From contig CAKZJN010000295.1 of the NCBI GenBank assembly GCA_936943465.1, positions 1-23,310 on the forward strand: a stretch of DNA of 23,310 nt, written 5' to 3'. A program made the position numbers and the translations under genes. Below, in pieces: positions 15,129 through 22,390 of this stretch (its first letter is position 1; each line of letters begins with the position of its first letter). This DNA comes from an uncultured Rhodoferax sp. Lineage in GTDB: Bacteria; Pseudomonadota; Gammaproteobacteria; Burkholderiales; Burkholderiaceae_C. The notes under the pieces were generated by a model that saw only the letters and a list, made by a program, of their open reading frames with translations, made no database searches and was not told where the DNA came from.

Positions 15129-16049
15129 TTAACGGGCGCGTTTGGCAATCTGGCCGCAGAGATAGGTCCAGATGAACTGCGCCGCGGCGTTGCTGGTGAG
15201 CTCTGCGTGGTCATAGGCCGGAGCCACCTCCACGCAGTCCATTCCGACCCAGTTCAGCGGTGCCAACTCTTCCAGAAACGTCAGCACCTGCGAGCTGGTC
15301 ATGCCACCCGGCTCCGGCGTTCCGGTGCCCGGCGCAAAGGCAGGGTCCAGACAGTCAATGTCCAGCGTCAGGTAGCACGGCGTGTTGCCAATGCGTTCCT
15401 TGATTTCAGCCAAGATGAAACCAAGCTGCGCGCCGTCACGCCCGCGCAGGTCACGCGCGTTGTAAATCAGGCCGCCCTGATCCTTCACATACTCGCGGGC
15501 CGCACGTTCTCCGCTGGAACGAATACCAATTTGCACGGTCTTGCTACGGTCTACCAAACCCTCCTGGATCGCCTCGTAAGTCCAGGTTCCGTGGCCGGAG
15601 GGCTCATCGAAGTGGGTGGTCCAGGTGTCGCAGTGCGCGTCAAAGTGAACCAGCGCCACCGGGCCGTGCTTAGCTTTCAACGCCCGCAGCAAGGGCAGCG
15701 TGACCGAATGGTCGCCACCGATAAACACGCAATGGTGCGAGGCCATCAGCCGGGCGGCCTGCTGCTCGATCGCGGTGCGCACCTCCACCAGCGGCGAGGC
15801 GTTGGGCAGGCGCATATCCGCCGCGTCGCCCAGTAGTCCAAGCGGGCTGACATCAAACAAGGGGTGAATGCCGTCACACAGCATGAGCGAGGCGCGACGT
15901 ACCTCCTGCGGCGCAAAGCGGGCACCCGGCCGGTTGGTCACTGCGCCGTCAAACGGAACGCCACACACCGCAAACGGCTCGTCGCTCAGTTCGGGGGCGG
16001 CCAGAAAACGGTTGCTGTTGTTGGCGTATGCAAATTGCCCAATGGCCAT
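15129..16049 (-). CDS. speB: Agmatinase
   Basis: This ureohydrolase hydrolyses agmatine to putrescine and urea using two manganese ions. It is 306 residues with the chosen start, the same length as E. coli SpeB. Metal ligands are H114 (GGDHS), D137, H139 and D141 (HFDAHCD), and D230 and D232 (DIDCLDPAFAPGTGTPE). VGMDCVEVAPAYD (268-280) matches agmatinases well. The ATG at 16047-16049 has GAGG 6 nt upstream, and its N-terminus aligns with that of E. coli SpeB. Longer in-frame starts (ATG 16100, GTG 16142) lack a Shine-Dalgarno but cannot be excluded. Guanidinobutyrase is the main alternative. It heads a speB-puuB unit and diverges from the EamA gene. Confidence 0.9.
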   Translation of the reverse strand: MAIGQFAYANNSNRFLAAPELSDEPFAVCGVPFDGAVTNRPGARFAPQEVRRASLMLCDGIHPLFDVSPLGLLGDAADMRLPNASPLVEVRTAIEQQAARLMASHHCVFIGGDHSVTLPLLRALKAKHGPVALVHFDAHCDTWTTHFDEPSGHGTWTYEAIQEGLVDRSKTVQIGIRSSGERAAREYVKDQGGLIYNARDLRGRDGAQLGFILAEIKERIGNTPCYLTLDIDCLDPAFAPGTGTPEPGGMTSSQVLTFLEELAPLNWVGMDCVEVAPAYDHAELTSNAAAQFIWTYLCGQIAKRAR

Positions 16050-16078
16050 GGCGGTCCTCAGTCGATCAATGTCAAAGC

Positions 16079-16091
16079 CGCTACGGTAGCG
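16079..16091. promoter_or_regulatory. Palindrome upstream of speB
   Basis: CGCTAC-G-GTAGCG is a perfect 6+6 inverted repeat around one central base, 30 bp before the chosen speB start. If speB starts at 16049 this is non-coding and could be an operator or part of the 5' leader. If the longer start is used it is coding and probably incidental. Confidence 0.3.
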
Positions 16092-16226
16092 CAAGGGCAT
16101 GGTTTTGTCTGGGGCCACTTCCATGTCAACCCGGCAAGCCACTGGGCCGCAACACGACCCAACAGCTTTTCGGCAAGCGCTTTGGTGTAGGCTGTCTCGC
16201 TACGTTCCTGCCGCCCTGCTTCGCCC

Positions 16227-17186
16227 ATGCCCCTGCAATCACCGCCCACCCGCCGCTGGATCGCCTATGGCTATCTGGCGCTCGCCATGGCGCTGGCGGG
16301 CAGCTACGTGGCGCTCTCCAAGCCACTGGTGGCAGCGTTGCCGGTATTTCTGCTGGCCTGGCTGCGCTTTGGCATTGGCGGCATCGCCATGGCCGGCTGG
16401 TTCAAGAAAACCACGCCCGAGCCACCCATGACGCGCAACACCCGCTGGCTGCTGTTTCTGGAGTCTTTCCTGGGAAACTTTATGTTTTCAATCTGCATGC
16501 TGTTTGGCGTGAGCATGACCAGCGCCGTATCGGCGGGCGTGATCATGGCGGCCATTCCGGCAGTGGTGGCGCTGATGAGTTGGGTCTTTCTGAAGGAAAA
16601 GATCGGGCCACGCATCTGGGCCGCCGTCGCCTGTGCCGCCTTGGGTATCGGCATGCTGGCGCTGACCCGTCACGGCACGCCGGAGGGTGTGGCGTCGGCA
16701 AGTAGTGCGGATACCTCCCGCGTGTTACTCGGCAATCTGCTGGTGTTTGGCGCGGTGCTGTGCGAAGCGTTTTATGCCGTCATCGGCAAGAAGCTGACCG
16801 GCGCGGTGTCCCCCAAACGCATTTCGGCCATCATCAATCTGTGCGGCTTTCTGTTGATGACGCCCATGGGCCTTTACACCGCCTGGCATTTCGACTTTGC
16901 TGCGGTGCATGTCTCATCGTGGTTGCTGCTGGTGTTTTACGCCCTGGCCGCCAGCGTCTGGACCGTGTGGCTATGGATGACGGGCACGCGGCATGTGCCG
17001 GCCGCCCACGCCGGCGTATTCACCGTGCTGCTACCGATTTCAGCGGCGTTGGTGGGCGTGCTGGTTTTGGGCGAGCCACTCAGCGGCATGCAGGTTCTGG
17101 CGTTTGCGGTGGCCCTCACCGGCGTATTGCTGGCAACCCTGCCGGGGCGGCAAGACCGCAACACCCCGGTGGAGCCACACGTCTAG
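16227..17186 (+). CDS. EamA-family drug/metabolite transporter
   Basis: This inner-membrane protein of 319 residues has about ten hydrophobic segments arranged as two EamA repeats (roughly residues 14-147 and 165-305), typical of the DMT superfamily. Each repeat ends in a characteristic block: VALMSWVFLKEKIG in the first, AALVGVLVLGEPLSG in the second. Such proteins export amino acids or other metabolites, or carry nucleotide-linked substrates. The substrate is not deducible. The ATG at 16227 has no convincing Shine-Dalgarno. The next in-frame ATG (16290) would delete part of the first membrane segment. It diverges from speB across 177 bp, so export of an arginine- or polyamine-related compound is a conjecture. 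Its stop lies 6 bp from the convergent rraA stop. Confidence 0.85.
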   Translation: MPLQSPPTRRWIAYGYLALAMALAGSYVALSKPLVAALPVFLLAWLRFGIGGIAMAGWFKKTTPEPPMTRNTRWLLFLESFLGNFMFSICMLFGVSMTSAVSAGVIMAAIPAVVALMSWVFLKEKIGPRIWAAVACAALGIGMLALTRHGTPEGVASASSADTSRVLLGNLLVFGAVLCEAFYAVIGKKLTGAVSPKRISAIINLCGFLLMTPMGLYTAWHFDFAAVHVSSWLLLVFYALAASVWTVWLWMTGTRHVPAAHAGVFTVLLPISAALVGVLVLGEPLSGMQVLAFAVALTGVLLATLPGRQDRNTPVEPHV

Positions 17187-17192
17187 CGTGGT

Positions 17193-17714
17193 TTAGACCA
17201 GCGGCTTGCTGCTCACCACGATGCCGTCTTCATCGGCGTAGAGCCAGTCGCCAGGACGCACCCATACGCCCTGAATCTGCACCGCCACATTGCTCTGGCC
17301 TTCGTTGCGCTTTTCCGTGGGCCAGGGCATGGGTGCCAGTGCCCGGATGCCGACAGCCTGCGCCGCCAATTCGGCCGTGTCACGCACACAGCCATCAATC
17401 ACCACACCGGCCCAACCATTGCGGGCAGCAGCGGCGCCCAGGTTGCCGCCCAGCAGAGCCCGGCGCAGCGACGCACCACCATCCACCACCAACACTTTGC
17501 CTACACGCCCCTGCGGGGTATCAACCCAACCGGGTGCATCGACTGCGGCCTTCACCAGCGTGTTGTCTTCAAAACACTTGACCGTCTGAACCGGGCCACT
17601 GAAGCGGGTGAGCTGGCCAAAATCGCGAAACACCGGGGGAAGAACACGAAATTCGCCCGAGCTATCGGCCTTGTGGGCATCGCATAAATCGCAGGTGGCA
17701 AACGGGTGGGACAT
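17193..17714 (-). CDS. rraA: RraA-family protein (RNase E inhibitor / HMG aldolase-like)
   Basis: This RraA/MenG-like fold protein has 173 residues. Family blocks are TVKCFEDN (44-51), VLVVDGGASLRRALLGGNLG (74-93), DGCVRD (107-112) and YADEDGIVVS (159-168). E. coli RraA (161 residues) binds RNase E and inhibits mRNA decay. Many homologues with an intact GxxRD motif, as here, are instead divalent-metal aldolases for 4-hydroxy-4-methyl-2-oxoglutarate or decarboxylate oxaloacetate, so the enzymatic role is at least as likely. The ATG at 17712-17714 follows AAAAGGAG at 9 nt (minus strand). Longer in-frame starts up to 17870 would run through the AT-rich promoter region. It diverges from the SWIB-protein gene across 177 bp. 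Confidence 0.85.
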   Translation of the reverse strand: MSHPFATCDLCDAHKADSSGEFRVLPPVFRDFGQLTRFSGPVQTVKCFEDNTLVKAAVDAPGWVDTPQGRVGKVLVVDGGASLRRALLGGNLGAAAARNGWAGVVIDGCVRDTAELAAQAVGIRALAPMPWPTEKRNEGQSNVAVQIQGVWVRPGDWLYADEDGIVVSSKPLV

Positions 17715-17796
17715 GCTAGGGCGCTCCTTTTTGAAGAAAGGGACGATTCTCCAATGAAAAAAACAACATCTGCGAGTGAAAAAAGTAATTTCCCGC

Positions 17797-17825
17797 TTGG
17801 AAACGCCTATTTTCTCCAGTAGCAT
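17797..17825 (+). promoter_or_regulatory. Candidate sigma70 promoter of the SWIB-protein gene
   Basis: TTGGAA (17797-17802), a 17-bp spacer and TAGCAT (17820-17825) give a 4/6 plus 4/6 match to the -35/-10 consensus with ideal spacing, about 65 bp upstream of the start codon. The whole 17715-17891 gap is AT-rich relative to its flanks and must hold promoters for both divergent genes. Confidence 0.4.
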
Positions 17826-17891
17826 CCGCTCTACCAGCGAAGAAGCAGTTTTTCGTAGGTGATTAATCAACTTCTAGAAGGACAATCAATC

Positions 17892-18356
17892 ATGGCAACT
17901 GCAAAAAAACCGGCTGCAAAAAAGGCCGCTCCCGCAAAGAAGGCGGCACCTGCGAAGAAGGCAGCTCCCGCTAAGAAAGTAGCAGCCAAGGCCGCAGCAC
18001 CTGCCAAGAAGGCAGCTGCTCCTGCTAAGAAGGCAGCTCCCGCCAAGAAGGCCGCCGCTCCTGCAAAGAAAGCAGCTCCCGCCAAGAAGGCAGCTCCCGC
18101 TAAGAAGCGTACCGTCAATGCTGCATTCATGAAGGCACTGACCCCCAGCGCAGCTTTGGCAGCCGTAGTTGGCGCAGCTGCACTGCCGCGTACCGAAGTG
18201 GTCAGCAAGCTGTGGGCTTACATCAAGAAGAACGGTCTGCAAGACAAAGTTAACAAGCGCAACATCAACGCCGATGCCAAGCTGAAGGAAGTGTTCGGCA
18301 AGGCCCAAGTGACCATGTTCGAAATGGCTGGCCTGATCGGCAAGCACCTCAAGTAA
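17892..18356 (+). CDS. SWIB-domain protein with histone-H1-like Lys/Ala/Pro tail
   Basis: This basic protein of 154 residues has two parts. Residues 4-72 are a low-complexity Lys/Ala/Pro tail of repeated AAPAKK units, like the tails of histone H1 and bacterial H1-like proteins. Residues about 76-153 form a SWIB/MDM2 domain (KALTPSAALAAVVGAAALPRT, then KLWAYIKKNGLQD, NADAKLKEVFG, TMFEMAGLIGKHLK). The tail should bind DNA non-specifically. The role of bacterial SWIB domains is poorly known, and nucleoid organisation is the usual guess. The ATG at 17892 is supported by GAAGGA about 9 nt upstream. The gene is monocistronic: a promoter candidate lies at 17797-17825 and a strong terminator at 18377-18405. 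Expression is probably high. Confidence 0.93.
   Translation: MATAKKPAAKKAAPAKKAAPAKKAAPAKKVAAKAAAPAKKAAAPAKKAAPAKKAAAPAKKAAPAKKAAPAKKRTVNAAFMKALTPSAALAAVVGAAALPRTEVVSKLWAYIKKNGLQDKVNKRNINADAKLKEVFGKAQVTMFEMAGLIGKHLK
17901..18107 (+). repeat. Coding tandem repeat, AAPAKK units
   Basis: About 207 bp of imperfect tandem repeats of a 15-18 bp unit such as GCAGCTCCCGCCAAGAAG encode residues 4-72 of the SWIB protein. Synonymous changes (GCT/GCC/GCA, CCC/CCT, AAG/AAA) break exact identity between units, but several neighbouring units are nearly identical, so slippage or recombination could change unit number. The reverse strand gives a spurious Ala/Gly/Phe-rich ORF. Confidence 0.85.
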
Positions 18357-18376
18357 TTCGACATTTTGCGAATGCC

Positions 18377-18405
18377 AAAAGGCCGGTGACTACCGGCCTT
18401 TTTTG
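18377..18405 (+). terminator. Strong intrinsic terminator after the SWIB-protein gene
   Basis: AAAAGGCCGGT (18377-18387), a 4-nt GACT loop and ACCGGCCTTTT (18392-18402) form an 11-bp stem whose GC core is followed by a six-T run (18399-18404). It lies 20 bp past the SWIB stop codon. The dppB start codon follows the stem by only 17 nt. Confidence 0.92.
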
Positions 18406-18419
18406 TTTGAGAATCCACC

Positions 18420-19430
18420 ATGCTCCGCTTCGCCCTCACCCGCCTGAGCCTGATCATTCCGACTTTTTTCGGCATGACGCTGCTGGCCTTTTTCCTGATT
18501 CGTCTGGTTCCGGGCGACCCCATCGAAACGCTGGCTGGTGAGCGCGGCATTGATGCCGCACGCCACGCCAAACTGCTGACCGAGTACGGCCTGGACCAAC
18601 CGATCATCGTGCAATACGGCATTTACATCGGGCGTGTTCTGCACGGCGATCTGGGCAAGTCCATCATCACGCAGGCTCCGGTGCTGCAGGAGTTTGCATC
18701 GCTGTTTCCAGCGACTGTGGAACTGGCCTTGTGCGCCATTCTTTTCGCCTTGCTGATCGGCCTCCCCGCCGGCATTCTGGCTGCTGTGAAGCGCAACTCC
18801 ATCCTTGATCACGGGGTCATGGGTGTGTCGCTGGCCGGTTACTCCATGCCCATTTTCTGGTGGGGCCTGCTGCTGATTTTGTTGTTCTCGGTGCAGCTTG
18901 ACCTCACCCCGGTTTCGGGCCGCATTGCAGTCGAATATTTCTTTGACAACGTGACCGGCTTTCTGCTGATTGACTCCTTGCTCTCTGACCAGAAGGGCGC
19001 GTTTTTGTCGGCGGCTTCGCACCTGATTCTTCCTACCATCGTGCTCGGCACCAACCCGCTGGCCGTGATTGCGCGAATGACGCGCTCGGCCATGTTGGAA
19101 GTCTTGGGCGAAGACTACATCCGCACCGCACGTGCCAAGGGCCTGTCTCCATTGCGGGTGGTCACGGTCCATGCGCTGCGCAATGCGCTGATTCCGGTGA
19201 TCACGGTCATTGGCCTGCAGGTGGGTGTGCTGTTCACCGGTGCCATCCTGACCGAGACCATTTTTTCCTGGCCGGGCGTGGGCAAGTGGCTGATTGAGGC
19301 CATCAGCCGGCGCGACTACCCGGTATTGCAGGGCGGCATGTTGCTACTGGGCATGGTGGTCATGGCCGTCAATCTGCTGGTCGACGTGACCTACGGCATC
19401 ATCAACCCGCGCATCCGTCACCAATCATGA
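18420..19430 (+). CDS. dppB: Dipeptide-type ABC transporter permease
   Basis: This inner-membrane permease of 336 residues belongs to the DppB/OppB family. It starts MLRFALTRLSLIIPTFFGMT, the usual form for DppB, with a first membrane segment at about 9-30 followed by RLVPGDPIETLAGE. A long periplasmic region is followed by about five more membrane segments. The EAA-type loop reads DYIRTARAKGLSPLRVVTVHALRNA. It forms a heterodimer with DppC. The ATG at 18420 matches the family N-terminus, yet there is no Shine-Dalgarno and the terminator of the upstream gene ends about 15 nt before it. It overlaps dppC by 4 bp (ATGA), indicating translational coupling. Confidence 0.93.
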   Translation: MLRFALTRLSLIIPTFFGMTLLAFFLIRLVPGDPIETLAGERGIDAARHAKLLTEYGLDQPIIVQYGIYIGRVLHGDLGKSIITQAPVLQEFASLFPATVELALCAILFALLIGLPAGILAAVKRNSILDHGVMGVSLAGYSMPIFWWGLLLILLFSVQLDLTPVSGRIAVEYFFDNVTGFLLIDSLLSDQKGAFLSAASHLILPTIVLGTNPLAVIARMTRSAMLEVLGEDYIRTARAKGLSPLRVVTVHALRNALIPVITVIGLQVGVLFTGAILTETIFSWPGVGKWLIEAISRRDYPVLQGGMLLLGMVVMAVNLLVDVTYGIINPRIRHQS

Positions 19431-20329
19431 ACGCCAGCACAAAAACGGAAACCGACGGCCTGGTTCCACACATCAGCCCTCTGGGTGATTTCTGGCGTTC
19501 CTTTTCTGCCAACAAGGGCGCGTTGGGCGGCCTGGTGGTGGTGTGCCTGGTGGTGTTCATGGCGGCGTTTGCCCCGCTGATTGCGCCCTACGCTCCTGAC
19601 CTGACGGACAACACGGTGTTTCTGGTGCCGCCCGCCTGGTCTACGGGTGGCAGTGCCGCCCACTGGCTGGGTACCGATGCCATTGGCCGGGACATCTTGT
19701 CGCGCCTGATTCATGGTGCCCGCCTGTCGCTGCTGATTGGGGTGGCGGTGGTGGCGCTGTCCATCGTGACCGGCACCGTGCTGGGCCTGCTGACCGGCTA
19801 CATCCGTGGCGTGTTTGAAGTGGCCGTGATGCGCCTGATGGACATCATTCTCACGCTGCCCAGCCTGCTGCTGGCGATTGTGATCGTTGCCATCTTGGGC
19901 CCGGGCCTGGTCAACGCCATGCTGGCGGTGGCGATTGTGGTGCTGCCCCACTACGTGCGCATCACGCGCGCAGCAGTGATTGCCGAAGCCTCGCGCGACT
20001 ACGTCACGGCAGCCCGCATGGGTGGTGCCGGCCACCTGCGGCTCATGTTCAGCGAGATTCTGCCCAACTGCACGGCACCGCTTATCGTGCAGGCTTCGTT
20101 GGGTATATCGGCGGCCATTCTGGACGCTGCGGCGCTCGGCTTTCTGGGCCTGGGCGCACAACCGCCCTCGCCCGAGTGGGGCACCATGCTGGCCGATGCG
20201 CGCGAGTTTGTGCTGCGCGCCTGGTGGGTGGTGACCTTTCCTGGCCTGGCCATCCTCATCACGGTGCTGGCCTTCAATTTGCTGGGTGACGGGCTGCGCG
20301 ATGCGCTCGACCCCAAGCTCAAGCGCTAA
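19427..20329 (+). CDS. dppC: Dipeptide-type ABC transporter permease
   Basis: This partner permease of 300 residues has a cytoplasmic N-terminus, a first membrane segment around residues 33-55, and the DppC/OppC hallmark HWLGTDAIGRDILSRLIHGAR at about 83-103. The EAA loop reads SRDYVTAARMGGAGHLRLMFSEIL. The C-terminus ends LLGDGLRDALDPKLKR, standard for this family. It starts within the dppB stop (ATGA at 19427-19430), and dppD follows after 26 bp. Substrate is di- or oligopeptides by family, although relatives carry delta-aminolevulinate, heme, nickel or other ligands. Confidence 0.94.
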   Translation: MNASTKTETDGLVPHISPLGDFWRSFSANKGALGGLVVVCLVVFMAAFAPLIAPYAPDLTDNTVFLVPPAWSTGGSAAHWLGTDAIGRDILSRLIHGARLSLLIGVAVVALSIVTGTVLGLLTGYIRGVFEVAVMRLMDIILTLPSLLLAIVIVAILGPGLVNAMLAVAIVVLPHYVRITRAAVIAEASRDYVTAARMGGAGHLRLMFSEILPNCTAPLIVQASLGISAAILDAAALGFLGLGAQPPSPEWGTMLADAREFVLRAWWVVTFPGLAILITVLAFNLLGDGLRDALDPKLKR

Positions 20330-20355
20330 GAGACGCCATAGAAAAGAACCAACAT

Positions 20356-21351
20356 ATGGCATTACTTGAAATCAACAATCTGTCGGTGGAATTTCCATCG
20401 CACAACGGCGTGATGCATGCCGTGGACGGTGTCAGCTTCTCAATTGAAGCCGGCGAAGTGCTGGGCATCGTGGGCGAATCCGGCTCTGGCAAAAGCGTCA
20501 CCATGATGGCCCTGATGGGTCTGGTTGGTTACCCGGGGCAGGTCCGGGCCGATGCCATGCGCTTTGATGGCCACGACCTGCTGACGCTGTCGGAAAACGA
20601 ACGCCGCAAGATCACGGGCAAAGACCTGGCCATGATTTTCCAGGACCCCACCACCAGCCTGAATCCCTGCTTCACCGTGGGCTTCCAGTTGGCAGAGACG
20701 CTCAAGCTGCACATGGGCATGACCCGTGCACAGGCACGCAAGCGCTCCATCGAATTGTTGGAGCAGGTGGGCATTCCAGCCCCAGAGAGCCGCCTCGACT
20801 TGTACCCGCACCAGTTTTCGGGCGGCATGAGCCAACGCGTCATGATTGCCATGGCGATTGCCTGCAACCCCAAACTGCTGATTGCCGATGAGCCCACCAC
20901 CGCGCTCGACGTCACTATCCAGGCGCAAATTCTGGACCTGCTGCGCGAACTCCAGAAAGAGCGCGGCATGGCGCTGGTGCTAATTACGCACAACATGGGT
21001 GTGGTCAGCGAAATGGCGCAACGCGTGGCGGTCATGTATGCCGGCCAGCTCATGGAGCAACGCACTGCGCACGACTTGTTTGCCTCGCCAATGCACCCGT
21101 ACACCGAGGCACTGATGGCCTCCATGCCCGAACGCAGCAGCGGCAGTGGCCGTCTGGCCACCATTCCGGGCATGGTGCCGGGTCTGTATGACCGCCCCGA
21201 TGGATGTTTATTCGGGCCACGCTGCAACTACCGCACGCCGGCCTGCGATACGCGACCCGCGCTGCAACACGCTACGACCGGTGCTGTGCGCTGCCACTTT
21301 CCGCTAGGCCGCGCAACGGCTTCCATTCAAGCAGCGGAGGCTTCGGTATGA
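20356..21351 (+). CDS. dppD: Dipeptide ABC transporter ATP-binding protein
   Basis: This cytoplasmic ATPase of 331 residues is very close to E. coli DppD in pattern. Walker A is GESGSGKS (40-47), signature FSGGMSQR (154-161), Walker B LLIADEP (174-180) and H-loop H212. The C-terminal oligopeptide-transporter extension carries LATIPGMVPGLYDRPDGC and four cysteines (C284, C290, C297, C313) conserved in Opp/Dpp ATPases. The ATG at 20356 has only a weak purine-rich stretch (AGAAAAGAA) upstream. The stop overlaps the dppF start by 4 bp (ATGA, 21348-21351). Confidence 0.95.
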   Translation: MALLEINNLSVEFPSHNGVMHAVDGVSFSIEAGEVLGIVGESGSGKSVTMMALMGLVGYPGQVRADAMRFDGHDLLTLSENERRKITGKDLAMIFQDPTTSLNPCFTVGFQLAETLKLHMGMTRAQARKRSIELLEQVGIPAPESRLDLYPHQFSGGMSQRVMIAMAIACNPKLLIADEPTTALDVTIQAQILDLLRELQKERGMALVLITHNMGVVSEMAQRVAVMYAGQLMEQRTAHDLFASPMHPYTEALMASMPERSSGSGRLATIPGMVPGLYDRPDGCLFGPRCNYRTPACDTRPALQHATTGAVRCHFPLGRATASIQAAEASV

Positions 21352-22328
21352 GTACCACCGTTGTAAGCGCCGAAGACCTGCGACAGGTGTACCCCATCAG
21401 CAAGGGCCCGTTTCGTGCGCCAGCGCAATTGCAGGCCGTAACCGGCGTGTCGTTCGCGCTGGAGGCTGGCAAGACGCTGGCGGTGGTGGGCGAATCAGGT
21501 TGCGGCAAGTCCACGCTGGCCCGCATGGTCTCGCTGATTGAAGCTCCCACTGCAGGCAAATTGACACTGGGCGGCATCGACGTGGTCCAAGCCAGCACGC
21601 ACGACAAACAGGCCCTGCGCCAGAAGGTTCAACTGGTTTTTCAGAACCCGTATGGCTCGCTCAATCCGCGCAAGCGCATTGGCCAGATTCTGGAAGCCCC
21701 GCTGGAGATCAACACCGACCTGAACGCCGAGCAACGCGCCGAAAAGGCACGGGCCATGCTGGCCAAGGTCGGTTTACGCCCAGAACACTACGACCGCTAC
21801 CCGCACATGTTTTCAGGCGGCCAGCGCCAGCGTATTGCGATTGCCCGCGCACTGATGCTCAACCCGCTGGTGGTGGTAGCCGATGAACCGGTTTCGGCGC
21901 TGGATGTGTCCATTCAGGCGCAGGTGCTCAATTTGCTGGCCGACCTGCAACACGACCTGGGCCTTGCGTATCTGTTCATCTCGCACGACCTTGGCGTGGT
22001 GCGTCATATTGCCCACGATGTGCTGGTGATGTACCTCGGCAGCGCGGTCGAGCAAGGCCCCAAGGAGGCCATCTTCAGCCAGCCGCTGCACCCCTACACC
22101 CAGGCCCTGCTGGCTTCTACACCAGGTCTTGCCGGTAGCGGACAGGCTCGCAAGCGCATTGTGCTGACCGGTGAACTGCCATCGCCCTTGAATCCCCCCA
22201 AAGGATGCGTGTTCTCCACACGCTGTCCCCATGCGGTTGACCGCTGCCATGCAGAGCGCCCTCCGCTACAGGATTTGATGGGGCGCAAAGTGGCATGCTT
22301 TGAAGCAGAAAAATTGGCCTCCTCGTAG
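21348..22328 (+). CDS. dppF: Dipeptide ABC transporter ATP-binding protein
   Basis: This second ATPase subunit has 326 residues. Walker A is GESGCGKS (48-55), signature FSGGQRQR (155-162), Walker B VVVADEP (175-181) and H213. DppF/OppF traits include VFQNPYGSLNPRKRIG (97-112) and the C-terminal LTGELPSPLNPPKGC with nearby cysteines (CVFSTRCP, DRCHAE). The ATG at 21348 is chosen over a longer in-frame start at 21204 because GGAGG lies 7 nt upstream, it overlaps the dppD stop as ATGA, and the N-terminus then matches the family. It pairs with DppD to drive the DppBC channel. Confidence 0.95.
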   Translation: MSTTVVSAEDLRQVYPISKGPFRAPAQLQAVTGVSFALEAGKTLAVVGESGCGKSTLARMVSLIEAPTAGKLTLGGIDVVQASTHDKQALRQKVQLVFQNPYGSLNPRKRIGQILEAPLEINTDLNAEQRAEKARAMLAKVGLRPEHYDRYPHMFSGGQRQRIAIARALMLNPLVVVADEPVSALDVSIQAQVLNLLADLQHDLGLAYLFISHDLGVVRHIAHDVLVMYLGSAVEQGPKEAIFSQPLHPYTQALLASTPGLAGSGQARKRIVLTGELPSPLNPPKGCVFSTRCPHAVDRCHAERPPLQDLMGRKVACFEAEKLASS

Positions 22329-22345
22329 TAACCCGCCCTGTACTA

Positions 22346-22360
22346 ACGTACCGGTGACGT
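22346..22360. promoter_or_regulatory. Imperfect dyad in the dppF-dppA gap
   Basis: ACGT-ACCGGTG-ACGT carries ACGT at both ends around a central CCGG, in the 62-bp gap before dppA. No T-tract follows closely enough to make it a clear terminator. It may be a protein site or an mRNA structure separating dppA from the upstream genes. Support is weak. Confidence 0.2.
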
Positions 22361-22390
22361 AACATGTATTTTTTTATCAGGAGGTAATTG

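Noticed and set aside
17901..18107. Repeat array considered as CRISPR or a noncoding satellite
   Set aside because: The units are in frame, differ mainly at third positions, have no spacers and encode a Lys/Ala/Pro tail.
17867..18208. Minus-strand ORF rich in Ala/Gly/Phe resembling a membrane protein
   Set aside because: It is the reverse complement of the AAPAKK-coding repeat. The apparent hydrophobic repeats are a by-product.
19418..20362. Minus-strand ORF of 314 codons opposite dppC
   Set aside because: Its composition is dominated by Gln, His, Arg and Gly, with no domain. dppC on the plus strand is certain.
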